From assembly GCF_037327425.1 (NCBI RefSeq), contig NZ_CP147846.1:5704001-5768000 (forward strand): a stretch of 64,000 nucleotides of DNA, written 5' to 3'. Below are positions 16,490-24,146 of the stretch, piece after piece. A model generated the notes under the pieces. The model was not told the origin of the DNA. It searched no databases and saw nothing but the letters and a program-made list of their open reading frames with translations. Made by a program: the position numbers and the translations under genes. The first letter of the stretch is position 1; every line of letters starts with the position of its first letter. This stretch comes from Rhodococcus sovatensis (GTDB lineage Bacteria; Actinomycetota; Actinomycetes; Mycobacteriales; Mycobacteriaceae).

Positions 16490-16519
16490 CGTATACTTTG
16501 GATCCAAAGAAATATTCAA
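16490..16519 (-). promoter_or_regulatory. Promoter with operator between -35 and -10
   Basis: On the minus strand TTGAAT (16519-16514) and TATACG (16495-16490) are separated by 18 bases. The perfect 14-base palindrome CTTTGGATCCAAAG (16496-16509) fills most of that spacer. A repressor bound there would block polymerase directly. The SDR start codon follows 9 bases after the -10, which predicts a leaderless mRNA. The same palindrome probably also controls the divergent SDR at 16604. Confidence 0.75.
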
Positions 16520-16603
16520 AATGGAGTGTCAGTTGCGAATCCCGTCGGCCGAACCGACGACGGCGGGATTCGACAAGGCACCCAGGACATAGAGGAGCGA
16601 AGC

Positions 16604-17362
16604 GTGTTCGATCTACAAGGGCATAGAGCATTGATCACCGGCGCGGGGCAGAACGTCGGCGCGGCAATGGCGACTGTGCTGGCTAGACAGGGTGCCTCGG
16701 TGATCGTCAACGATCTGCACCCGGAGCGTGCAGAAGCGGTGGCGGATGCAATCCGCGCCGAGGGGCACAGCGCGATCGCATCCGCCTGGGATGTGACCGA
16801 TTTCGACTCGACGATCGATCACGTTCGCGCCGCCGAGGCCGAACTGGGCGGGCACGTAGACATTCTCGTCAACAACGCGGGCGTGGCCGAGGGAAGATGG
16901 AACCTTCCGTTCCGTGAGTTGACGCCTGATTTGTGGCGCTTGCCGATCGACCTCAACATCTACGGATCGCTGAACTGCACCAAGGCTGTCATCGACGGCA
17001 TGTGTGACACAGGGTGGGGCCGAGTCATACAGATCTCCTCGGGCTCGGCCAGGACCGGACAGAACATCAACGTCTCGATGTACGCCACCGGCAAGAGTGG
17101 CGTCGAGGGCTTCATCCGGCACCTGGCAGCCGAGACGGGCCAGTACGGCGTGACGGCAAACATCCTCGCGCTCGGGCAACAGAGCAATCTGGCCGAGATG
17201 ATGCCACCGGAAATCGTCGACCGCATCGTCGCGACAATCCCCATCGGTCGATTGGGCGACGCGGAGGAAGTGGGTGCAGCGTGCGTGTACCTCGCCTCGG
17301 ACCAAGCCGGTGGTCTCACCGGACAAACGATCGACTTCAATGGCGGGTCACAGACCCGATGA
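16604..17362 (+). CDS. SDR family oxidoreductase
   Basis: A 252-residue SDR: ALITGAGQNVGAAMA forms the nucleotide loop, with NNAG, the catalytic ISSGSA serine region and a YATGKSGVE Tyr-Lys segment, and a C-terminal GGLTGQTIDFNGG strand. GTG 16604 is preceded by GAGGAG at seven bases. Upstream in-frame codons overlap the operator and lack homology. The stop overlaps the VOC gene (ATGA). It may be a hydroxyacyl-CoA or alcohol dehydrogenase; the context (CoA transferase, hydratases nearby) makes a beta-oxidation-like role plausible. Confidence 0.9.
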   Translation: MFDLQGHRALITGAGQNVGAAMATVLARQGASVIVNDLHPERAEAVADAIRAEGHSAIASAWDVTDFDSTIDHVRAAEAELGGHVDILVNNAGVAEGRWNLPFRELTPDLWRLPIDLNIYGSLNCTKAVIDGMCDTGWGRVIQISSGSARTGQNINVSMYATGKSGVEGFIRHLAAETGQYGVTANILALGQQSNLAEMMPPEIVDRIVATIPIGRLGDAEEVGAACVYLASDQAGGLTGQTIDFNGGSQTR

Positions 17363-17787
17363 TCGAATCGAACTCTCCCGTAGCGCCATCCATCACCGGA
17401 ACAGGTGTGTCGCTGATCGCCCTATACGTGGCGGATCTGGCGAAGTCGGTCCAGTTCTACGTCGACGGATGTGGACTGTCACGTCTGCACGACGTCTCGA
17501 CCGACACGTTCGACGCAGTCATCGTCGGGCGCACCGACGACAGCGGGGGCGGCATCGAATTGATGCGCAAGAAGGTCCCCACCGGGCCCATCGAACAGGG
17601 AACCGGCTTCGCCAAGATCGTGCTGACGGTCGATGATGTCGAGGCCACCACGTCGAGGGCCGTGGCGAACGGCGGATCGGTGACTATGGCCCCTATGGTG
17701 CTCGAGCAGATGGGCGGGCTGGTGCTGTCGATGGTCGCAGACCCCGATGGCTATACCGCGGAGCTTATTCAGCGCAACGCTTCCTGA
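17359..17787 (+). CDS. VOC (glyoxalase/bleomycin resistance) family protein
   Basis: A 142-residue vicinal-oxygen-chelate protein. Two betaalphabetabetabeta repeats are recognisable: SLIALYVADLAKSVQFYVDG with GLSRLHD, then FAKIVLTVDDVEATTSRAVA ending in VADPDGYTAELIQ. The final glutamate in TAELIQ is the usual metal-ligand position, but the first-repeat ligand is not obvious. Possible roles are epimerase, isomerase or dioxygenase on a pathway intermediate. Co-translated with the SDR upstream. Confidence 0.82.
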   Translation: MIESNSPVAPSITGTGVSLIALYVADLAKSVQFYVDGCGLSRLHDVSTDTFDAVIVGRTDDSGGGIELMRKKVPTGPIEQGTGFAKIVLTVDDVEATTSRAVANGGSVTMAPMVLEQMGGLVLSMVADPDGYTAELIQRNAS

Positions 17788-17799
17788 ACCGACGGCAGA

Positions 17800-17848
17800 A
17801 CCGTGGCCGCGCACCCGACGCAGAACGTTGACGGTGTGCGGCCACGGT
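17800..17848. terminator. Hairpin terminator between convergent genes
   Basis: ACCGTGGCCGCGCACC (17800-17815) pairs with GGTGTGCGGCCACGGT (17833-17848) over 16 positions with one G-U type mismatch around a 17-base loop. It lies between the VOC gene and the converging CoA transferase. Confidence 0.75.
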
Positions 17849-17895
17849 GCTATCGGCGGCGGTATTTTTCGGCGACGGTCTTTTCGGACAGGGTG

Positions 17896-19053
17896 TTATC
17901 GGATCGCGGCGTCAGCTTCGAGCCAGCGATAAATCGTGCGGCGGCCGCTATCCAGTGGTGTCGGCCCCGGCCGATCCCGCGGTTCGGTGAGCGGAGTGTC
18001 CGAGAACTTCATCGGCGAACGCGCGGCCACGAACGAACCGCTCTCGGAAACAACGGTCTGAAAGAAGTCGACGGCCTGCAGATGGGGGTCGTCGAGAACC
18101 TCGTCGAGGGTTGATACCGTCACGGCCGGAATATCGATGTCGGAGAACAGGGTCAACCACTGGTGTGTGGTCCGTTCGAGAAGGATCGACTCGAGAATTT
18201 CGTACAGGCCGTCGATGTGAGCATTTCTGCTCTCGACACTGGCAAAGCGGGGATCCGAGAGGACGTCGCCTCGGCCCACTGTCTGCAGAAACCGCTCCCA
18301 GTGGCCTTGGTGGTAGACCACGACGGCGATCGTCGAGTCGGCAGTGCGGTACGGCTTGCGAAATCGCGACTGCATTCGCTTGTATCCGGGAGGGCCGGTG
18401 GAGGGTTCGAAGGCGCGACCACCCCACTGCTCCATCAAGGCGAAGCCGACGAGGGTCTCGTACATCGGAATCTCCACGGCCTGACCGCGTCCCGTGCGTT
18501 CGCGAGCCAGCAGAGCGGCGAGTATCGCCTGGGATGCCGTCATGCCGGCGACCTTGTCCGCCACCGACGTCGCCATGTACTGCGGTCGGTCGGAGTAGTC
18601 GCTCTGCAGTGCAGCAAGACCGCTGGCCGCCTGAATGCAGTCGTCGTACGCGGGCCGCCCCGCGTACGGCCCGTCGCTTCCGTACCCGGTGATGGAGGCA
18701 TGAATCAAGCGCGGATTACGGACGAGGGTTGTGCCGGCATCGATTCCGAGCCTGGTGGCCGCAGTGGCCCGCATGTTGTGCACCAGGCAGTCCGCGCGGT
18801 CGATCAGTTCGAGCACCAAACCGCGCTCCGCACCGGCCATGTCTATCTCGATACTTGCCTTGTCGCGGTTGCATGCAGCGTAGACGCTGCCCATTCCGTC
18901 TCGAGACGTTCCCAGCCGTCGGGTGATGTCACCCGACGGCGCTTCGACCTTGATGACGTCGGCTCCGAGATCGGACAGTGACTGAGTGCAATAGGGCCCG
19001 GAGAACGTCGTGGTGAAGTCCACGACGCGGATACCGGCGAGCGGGCCGGTCAC
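17896..19053 (-). CDS. CaiB/BaiF (class III) CoA transferase
   Basis: A 385-residue family III CoA transferase: LAGIRVVDFTTTFSGPYCTQ, LGADVIKVE, the DKASIEIDM segment, VHNMRATAATRLG, and SITGYGSDGPYAGRPAYDDC, where the aspartate-containing stretch after GRPAYD holds the catalytic-site region. GTG 19053 overlaps the enoyl-CoA hydratase stop by four bases. Probably activates an acid intermediate by CoA transfer. The two genes form an operon read leftwards from 19844. Confidence 0.9.
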   Translation of the reverse strand: MTGPLAGIRVVDFTTTFSGPYCTQSLSDLGADVIKVEAPSGDITRRLGTSRDGMGSVYAACNRDKASIEIDMAGAERGLVLELIDRADCLVHNMRATAATRLGIDAGTTLVRNPRLIHASITGYGSDGPYAGRPAYDDCIQAASGLAALQSDYSDRPQYMATSVADKVAGMTASQAILAALLARERTGRGQAVEIPMYETLVGFALMEQWGGRAFEPSTGPPGYKRMQSRFRKPYRTADSTIAVVVYHQGHWERFLQTVGRGDVLSDPRFASVESRNAHIDGLYEILESILLERTTHQWLTLFSDIDIPAVTVSTLDEVLDDPHLQAVDFFQTVVSESGSFVAARSPMKFSDTPLTEPRDRPGPTPLDSGRRTIYRWLEADAAIR

Positions 19054-19844
19054 GGCGCATCCGAGGTGACGGTCGGCTTGGTCGGCTTGTTCTTCCAGGC
19101 GTCCTCGCCTTTGCGGCCGAGTGACCACATCTGCACGCCGCGTTCGATTTCCAGCGCCGAGGCCAGGGATACCGAGGGTGGGCCGAGCTCGAGTCGGACG
19201 CTGTTCTTGATGGCTCGGGCAAGGTCGGGATCCGCTGCGGCGTGCTTGACGAGAGTGGCGATCTCGGCCTCCATGTCGGCCGCCTCGACGCAGGCATAGG
19301 CCAACCCGCGCCGAGAGGCTTCCGATCCTGACATCGCCGCACCGAGGCCTGCCATGGCAACGGTCCCGGCCGGTCCGAGCAGCCGACCGACGAGCGAGAG
19401 GTGTCCACCGCCGGGATGGATCTTGCGTGCGAGGAAACCGCTGTCGAGGACGGCGTCGGGAGTGACCAGCAGGACGTCGGCGGCGAGCGCGAGGTTCAGG
19501 CCGGCTCCCACGGCACCGCCCACGACCGATGCAATTGTGGGCGTGGGCAATTGGCCGACACGGACGAAGCACCGGTAGATGGCAGACGTTCGACGGACCG
19601 CCTCGTCGGAGGCCGCGTCGGTCGAGGAGGCGGCGAGGTCGCGGGTGTCGGCACCGCTGCAGAAATAGGACCCGCGCGCATCGACGACGACGACGCCGAC
19701 GGATCGGTCGCGTTCGATGTCGTCGCAGATGCTCTCGATGGCGGCGGCCATGGACAGCGTGATGGCGTTCTTCCGGGTCGGGTTGTCGAGCGTGATGCGT
19801 GCGACGCCGTTCTCGGCAGAGTAGTTCACGGTGGCTTCGGGCAT
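19050..19844 (-). CDS. Enoyl-CoA hydratase/isomerase family protein
   Basis: A 264-residue crotonase-fold protein. NGVARITLDNPTRKNAITLS opens the domain, the first oxyanion-hole segment is ARGSYFCSGADTRDL, and the second is VVGGAVGAGLNLALAADV. At the positions of the two catalytic glutamates of classical hydratases the sequence is less standard, so isomerase or hydrolase activity is possible. ATG 19844 follows AAGGACT. Divergent from the MaoC hydratase across an operator region. Confidence 0.88.
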   Translation of the reverse strand: MPEATVNYSAENGVARITLDNPTRKNAITLSMAAAIESICDDIERDRSVGVVVVDARGSYFCSGADTRDLAASSTDAASDEAVRRTSAIYRCFVRVGQLPTPTIASVVGGAVGAGLNLALAADVLLVTPDAVLDSGFLARKIHPGGGHLSLVGRLLGPAGTVAMAGLGAAMSGSEASRRGLAYACVEAADMEAEIATLVKHAAADPDLARAIKNSVRLELGPPSVSLASALEIERGVQMWSLGRKGEDAWKNKPTKPTVTSDAP

Positions 19845-19910
19845 CGGGAGTCCTTCGTTCGATGGAGGCGTGTTCGCGCCGCAGGATGCGGAGTTCGGCG
19901 TCTCTTACTT

Positions 19911-19949
19911 AAATAGGATCCAGTCTAGTGTACAAAATTGGATAGTAGG
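19911..19949. promoter_or_regulatory. Double operator-like site between ECH and MaoC genes
   Basis: TAGGATCCAGT (19914-19924) and the inverted AAATTGGATAGT (19934-19945) give two ATCCAAT-type half-sites in opposite orientation within 32 bases. They lie in the gap between the divergent enoyl-CoA hydratase (19844) and MaoC (19974) genes, one near each presumed promoter. Confidence 0.62.
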
Positions 19950-19973
19950 TGCGATGGAGAAATTGGGAGTCCG

Positions 19974-20450
19974 ATGGAGCAAGGTGTGACGATTCTGACC
20001 CTGGTCGAGCTGTCTCGTTCGGCCGGAACAACATTCGGGCCGTCCGAGTGGATGGCGATCGATCAGGGCCGGGTGGACGCATACGCCGACGCGGTGGGGG
20101 ATCGGCAGTGGATACATGTCGACGTGGGCCGGGCTCGGGCAAGTCCGATGGGTGCAACGATCGCCCACGGCAATTTTACGCTGGCGCTGGTGACCCCGAT
20201 GTTCGACTCGCTGGTGTCCGTGCAGCCGTGTGCGCGCATCCTCAACTACGGGTACGACAAGGTTCGGTTTCTCGCCCCGGTTCGAGTCGGCTCGAGAATC
20301 CGATTGACTGCCGAATTGGCTCGCGTCGAGCAACGAACTGCGGCATCAGGCGAGGCGGGAGTGCTCGTAGCGTGGAAGTTCACGGTCGCCAGCGACGATG
20401 GCACGCGACCGGCCGTCGTCGCAGAGAAGCTGCAGCTGTTCTTGTTCTGA
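19974..20450 (+). CDS. MaoC-family (R)-enoyl-CoA hydratase/dehydratase
   Basis: A 158-residue hot-dog-fold protein. The hydratase-2 catalytic motif is present as DAVGDRQWIHVDVGRA (aspartate and histidine) followed by SPMGATIAHGNFTLAL, and later RFLAPVRVGSRIRLTAEL. This is the size of a single hot-dog MaoC or FAS-linked hydratase. ATG 19974 has GGGAG upstream. Together with the crotonase-type hydratase it provides two stereochemical options for hydration of an unsaturated CoA ester. Confidence 0.9.
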   Translation: MEQGVTILTLVELSRSAGTTFGPSEWMAIDQGRVDAYADAVGDRQWIHVDVGRARASPMGATIAHGNFTLALVTPMFDSLVSVQPCARILNYGYDKVRFLAPVRVGSRIRLTAELARVEQRTAASGEAGVLVAWKFTVASDDGTRPAVVAEKLQLFLF

Positions 20451-20559
20451 TGCCCGCGAGCGTATTCAACGGTTGCGGAAACAACGCTGTGACGAAAATA
20501 GCGCCGTGGCAGAAGTAGTGAAGTGCTTCACATTTCGGAGGTCGGCCCGCTACACTCCA

Positions 20560-20576
20560 AATCGGATCCAATTATG
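20560..20576. promoter_or_regulatory. Operator-like site upstream of the MFS gene
   Basis: AATCGGATCCAATTATG with CGCTACA about ten bases before it closely matches the element upstream of the Baeyer-Villiger gene at 11889. The -10 would be TATGTA (20574-20579). The MFS start follows at 20607. Confidence 0.65.
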
Positions 20577-20606
20577 TATTCGTAGCGTCTACCGAGAGAT
20601 GTCACC

Positions 20607-22130
20607 ATGCCATCGAGCCGTCCCGAACAGCCTGACCTACCTGCCACAGCAACAGTCGCTACCAGGTCGGCGGGTATCCTCGTCGCGGTCCTGGTTCTTG
20701 CCGAGATCGTCAGCGCCTTCGAGTCCTCGATGGTCTTCGTGGCCATTCCGAGGTTCATGGAGGTCTTCGACGCGTCGGCCGCCGACGTCGGGTGGACATT
20801 GACCGCCTTCCTGTTGGTGACCGCAGCGTCGGCGGTGCTGGCCGGGCGCCTAGGCGACATCTATGGACGAAAGAAAGTTCTCGTTCTCGTTCTTGCGCTG
20901 TCTGCTGTGGGATCGGTGGTGAGTGTGCTGGGCGACTCACTCGGCATGGTGATCGCCGGGCGGGCGCTGCAAGGGGTTGCAGGCGGAATCATGCCGCTGT
21001 GCTTCGGCATTGCTCGTGCATCCCTGCCGCGCGAACGAGTTCCGTTTGCCGTGGCCATGATTGCCGGCTCGGCCCTGATCGCCGGGGCAGCGGGCTCGGT
21101 GATCTCTGGAGTTCTCATCGACGTCGCCGACTGGCACTGGATCTTCGTCGTCGCGGCCGTCTTCGCCACTGTTGCGGCGCTCGTCGTCGGTCGAATCATT
21201 CCACGAGACTCTGCGCCTGCCGCGCGGCCACGGGTGGACTGGCTCGGTGCAATCCTGCTCCCAATCGGGGTCGGAGCCGCACTCCTCGCTGTGACCGAGG
21301 GGAACAAGCGGGGTTGGCTGTCCTCGCCGATAGTCATCCTGTTCGTATTGTCCGCTGTCCTTCTCGCGTCCTGGTACGGGTGGCAGAGGAAGTCGGCGAG
21401 TCCATTGTTCGATGTTCGCCTACTCGCCCGCCGTGACCTGGGCTCGGCGTACGTGATCACCATTCTGCTGGCGGTCGGTGTGATGGGACTGACTCCGGTC
21501 CTGACTCCGATCATTCTGCAGACCCCGGTCGCGGCGCCGGTCGGTCTAGGCATGTCCGCTTCTGCAGCCGGCTACGTGTTCGCCGGGAGTGCCGTGGTCG
21601 GGTTCCTGGCAGCCCCGTTCAGCGGCAAGGTGGCGGCACGTTTCGGAGCAGCACGTGCGGTAATGATCGGCACGGTGTTGCTCGTGCTCGGAATGTCGCT
21701 GTTCGCGCTCGGTCGCGGGTCCGTCGCCGGGGTCATCGTGTCCTCGGTGATTCTCGCTGTTGGAACAGGTTTCGCATACACGGCGCTACCGAACCTGGTC
21801 GTCGAATCTGTGAGCGCAGAGCGCACCGGCGAGGCGACCGGATTCGCCACCCTGCTGCGGGGGACGTTCAATGCCGTCAGTGCCGCGGTGGTCGGTGCTC
21901 TGCTCGCCAGCGGGATCGTTTCGGGAACCACGTACTCCACGTCCGGGGCGTACAACCTGGTGTTCGGCCTGGGTATCGCTTGCTGTGTCGCGGCGCTCGT
22001 GGTCACCGCGACCCTTCCGGCTCGCCGCCTCACCGACGAGACCGCGTCGGGTGAATCGGCGTCGTCCCGAGATTTAGTTGACAAATTGGATGGATCGAAT
22101 ACTGTGAAGCACATCACCCGGTCGCTGTAG
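20607..22130 (+). CDS. MFS transporter, DHA2 (14-TM) family
   Basis: A 507-residue multi-pass membrane protein. After a short polar N terminus come about 14 hydrophobic segments; motif A appears as GRLGDIYGRKK and motif C-like glycines occur in AGSALIAGAAGSVISGVL. DHA2 proteins are usually proton-driven exporters; because the gene carries the island operator, uptake or efflux of the island's substrate or of a toxic intermediate is likely. The coding region ends with an internal promoter-like element (22078-22105) for the downstream genes. Confidence 0.9.
   Translation: MPSSRPEQPDLPATATVATRSAGILVAVLVLAEIVSAFESSMVFVAIPRFMEVFDASAADVGWTLTAFLLVTAASAVLAGRLGDIYGRKKVLVLVLALSAVGSVVSVLGDSLGMVIAGRALQGVAGGIMPLCFGIARASLPRERVPFAVAMIAGSALIAGAAGSVISGVLIDVADWHWIFVVAAVFATVAALVVGRIIPRDSAPAARPRVDWLGAILLPIGVGAALLAVTEGNKRGWLSSPIVILFVLSAVLLASWYGWQRKSASPLFDVRLLARRDLGSAYVITILLAVGVMGLTPVLTPIILQTPVAAPVGLGMSASAAGYVFAGSAVVGFLAAPFSGKVAARFGAARAVMIGTVLLVLGMSLFALGRGSVAGVIVSSVILAVGTGFAYTALPNLVVESVSAERTGEATGFATLLRGTFNAVSAAVVGALLASGIVSGTTYSTSGAYNLVFGLGIACCVAALVVTATLPARRLTDETASGESASSRDLVDKLDGSNTVKHITRSL
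22078..22105 (+). promoter_or_regulatory. Promoter with operator inside the 3' end of the MFS gene
   Basis: TTGACA (22078-22083) and TACTGT (22100-22105) are separated by 16 bases. The spacer holds AATTGGATGGATCG, with two overlapping ATCCA-type half-sites in the reverse orientation. The element reads towards the lactonase-P450 genes starting at 22219, giving them their own regulated promoter. Confidence 0.7.
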
Positions 22131-22218
22131 CGATCAGGATCGGCCCGCCTCGCGATCTCCTCGCGCCCCTCACTACAACACAGCACCAGCACCTCAGCCC
22201 GTCCGGGAAAGGACACTC

Positions 22219-23154
22219 ATGACCCACGCAGTGACCGACGCATTCGCCGAGGTCCCCACCACGGCCGCCCGCGAGATCGCCCGGGGATTCTCCTGGCCGG
22301 AATGCCCGCGGTGGCACGAGGGAACCTTGTGGTTCTCGGACATGTACACCGGCACGCTCAAGACGATCGATGCCAACGGCACAGTGTCGGTAGTCGTCGA
22401 TGCGAACAGCCGATCGGCGGGAACCGACGTGCCGATCGTGCTCGGCGGCTTCGGCTGGCTGCCCGACGGCAGGCTCATCGTGACATCGATGCACGAGAAG
22501 CTCGTTCTCGTCCACGACGGATCGGCTCCGGACGCGCTGACCGAATACGCCGATGTTTCGATGCACGCGCCCGGTCCGATCAACGACATGGTGGTCGACT
22601 CCGACGGCCGCGCATACGTCACTCAGCTCGGCTTCGACCTCTTCAACGGTGCCGACCCTGCCCCGTCGCCGATCCTCGTGGTCGAGCCCGACGGCACCGT
22701 CGCCGTCGCGGACAAGATCGGTCCCTTGATGGGTGCCAACGGAATTGTGCTGTCCGCCGACGAGCGCACGGCGTACACCGCCGAGGCATTCCTGAACAAG
22801 ATCCTGATCATGGACCGCAGTTCGGACGGTTCCTTGACCAACCATCGTGTGTTGGCAGTCGCGCCATCGCTCCCCGACGGCATTGCTCTCGACGAGGACG
22901 GTGGAGTCTGGGCCGCGATGCCCGGTAGCGGATACGTCGCCCGGTTCGATGCCGACGGCACCATGACCGACGCGATCTCTGTGCCCCTCGAATCGGGCAC
23001 CGGCTCAGCCTGCATGCTCGGTGGTCCTGATCGAAAGACGTTGTACATCACCGTCGGTCTCGAGGTCTTCGACTTCGAGAAGTCGGCTCGCGAAGCGAAA
23101 GCATCGATCTGGATCGCCGACGTGTCCCGCTCCGGGGGCGACTCTCGTCCCTGA
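22219..23154 (+). CDS. SMP-30/gluconolactonase-family lactonase
   Basis: A 311-residue six-bladed beta-propeller hydrolase. ARGFSWPECPRWHEGTLWFS holds the metal-binding glutamate of the first blade, GPINDMVVDSDGRAYVTQLG holds the Asn/Asp ligands, and LPDGIALDEDGGVWAA holds the later metal and catalytic aspartate. The family hydrolyses lactones with a divalent metal. GGAAAGGACACTC precedes ATG 22219. As first gene of the P450 operon it fits opening of a lactone made by the Baeyer-Villiger enzyme. Confidence 0.88.
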   Translation: MTHAVTDAFAEVPTTAAREIARGFSWPECPRWHEGTLWFSDMYTGTLKTIDANGTVSVVVDANSRSAGTDVPIVLGGFGWLPDGRLIVTSMHEKLVLVHDGSAPDALTEYADVSMHAPGPINDMVVDSDGRAYVTQLGFDLFNGADPAPSPILVVEPDGTVAVADKIGPLMGANGIVLSADERTAYTAEAFLNKILIMDRSSDGSLTNHRVLAVAPSLPDGIALDEDGGVWAAMPGSGYVARFDADGTMTDAISVPLESGTGSACMLGGPDRKTLYITVGLEVFDFEKSAREAKASIWIADVSRSGGDSRP

Positions 23155-23197
23155 TCGGCCGACCTTCTCGCACACAACTTCCTTAAGGACTTTCGAC

Positions 23198-24100
23198 ATG
23201 AACGAATTGCGTTTCGACGACAGAGTCGTCATCGTCACCGGAGCGGGCCGTGGAATCGGCCGTGCCCATGCCAAACTTCTCGCCGCTCGCGGGGCCGCAG
23301 TGGTCGTCGGGGACCTCGGCGCACGAACCGATGGGTCCGGTCTCGAGGGGGACAGCCCCGCCGACGCGGTTGTGGCCGAGATCGAGGCGGCAGGCGGGCG
23401 TGCCGTTGCATGCGCGGCAGACGTGTCCACCGAAGACGGGGCCCAGGCGCTAGTGGAGGCCGCACTGACGAACTTCGGCCAACTGGACGGCGTCGTCAAC
23501 AACGCAGGCATCATCCGCACCGCCGCGTTCACCGACGTCCCGGACGAGGAATACCAACGCCATCTCGACGTGCACTACTTCGGCTCGCTACGGCTGTGCC
23601 GTGCGGCCTGGCCGCATTTGCAGAAGTCCGGATCCGGCCGCATTGTCAATACGATTTCGCAGGCGATGCTGGGCAACCCGATGATGACACATTACGGAAG
23701 CTCGAAGGGTGCCGTTTTCGGGTTGACGCGAAACCTCGCGCTCGAGGGCCTCGCCGAGGGAATTCTGGTCAATGCTGTTGCACCGGGTGCAGGTACCAGA
23801 ATGGCAGAGGCAGGCGCGGACGGACTCAGCGACGAGATCCTCGAGTACCTCCGCACCGCGTTGACCCCGGAACATGTTGCGCCGGTTGTGGCATACCTGC
23901 TCCATCCGAGCTGCACGGTGACCGGAGAGGTCTTCAATGTTGCCGGCGGAGGCGTGAATCGGCTGGCGTTGCTCAACACGACGGGGATCACCGATCCTGA
24001 TCTCACCATCGAGGTCGTCGCCGAGCGGTTCGAGGACATCATGGCCATTACGCCGCAGGCAATTCCGCAAGTAATTCCCCCGGCACCCATGCCGGTCTGA
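23198..24100 (+). CDS. SDR oxidoreductase, 17beta-HSD4/multifunctional-enzyme-like
   Basis: A 300-residue SDR. VVIVTGAGRGIGRAHAKLLA, then the DLGARTDGSG insert and ADAVVAEIEAAGG segment resemble the dehydrogenase part of peroxisomal multifunctional enzyme 2 (HSD17B4). NNAG, the catalytic serine in TISQAML and YGSSKGAV follow. Such enzymes oxidise 3-hydroxyacyl-CoA or secondary alcohols. AAGGA precedes ATG 23198. In the order lactonase-SDR-P450-ferredoxin-reductase it could instead oxidise the alcohol formed by the P450. Confidence 0.88.
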   Translation: MNELRFDDRVVIVTGAGRGIGRAHAKLLAARGAAVVVGDLGARTDGSGLEGDSPADAVVAEIEAAGGRAVACAADVSTEDGAQALVEAALTNFGQLDGVVNNAGIIRTAAFTDVPDEEYQRHLDVHYFGSLRLCRAAWPHLQKSGSGRIVNTISQAMLGNPMMTHYGSSKGAVFGLTRNLALEGLAEGILVNAVAPGAGTRMAEAGADGLSDEILEYLRTALTPEHVAPVVAYLLHPSCTVTGEVFNVAGGGVNRLALLNTTGITDPDLTIEVVAERFEDIMAITPQAIPQVIPPAPMPV

Positions 24101-24146
24101 GTCAGCCGCCCACTCATCCGACGCGTCGAATATTCCGGAGATCCCC

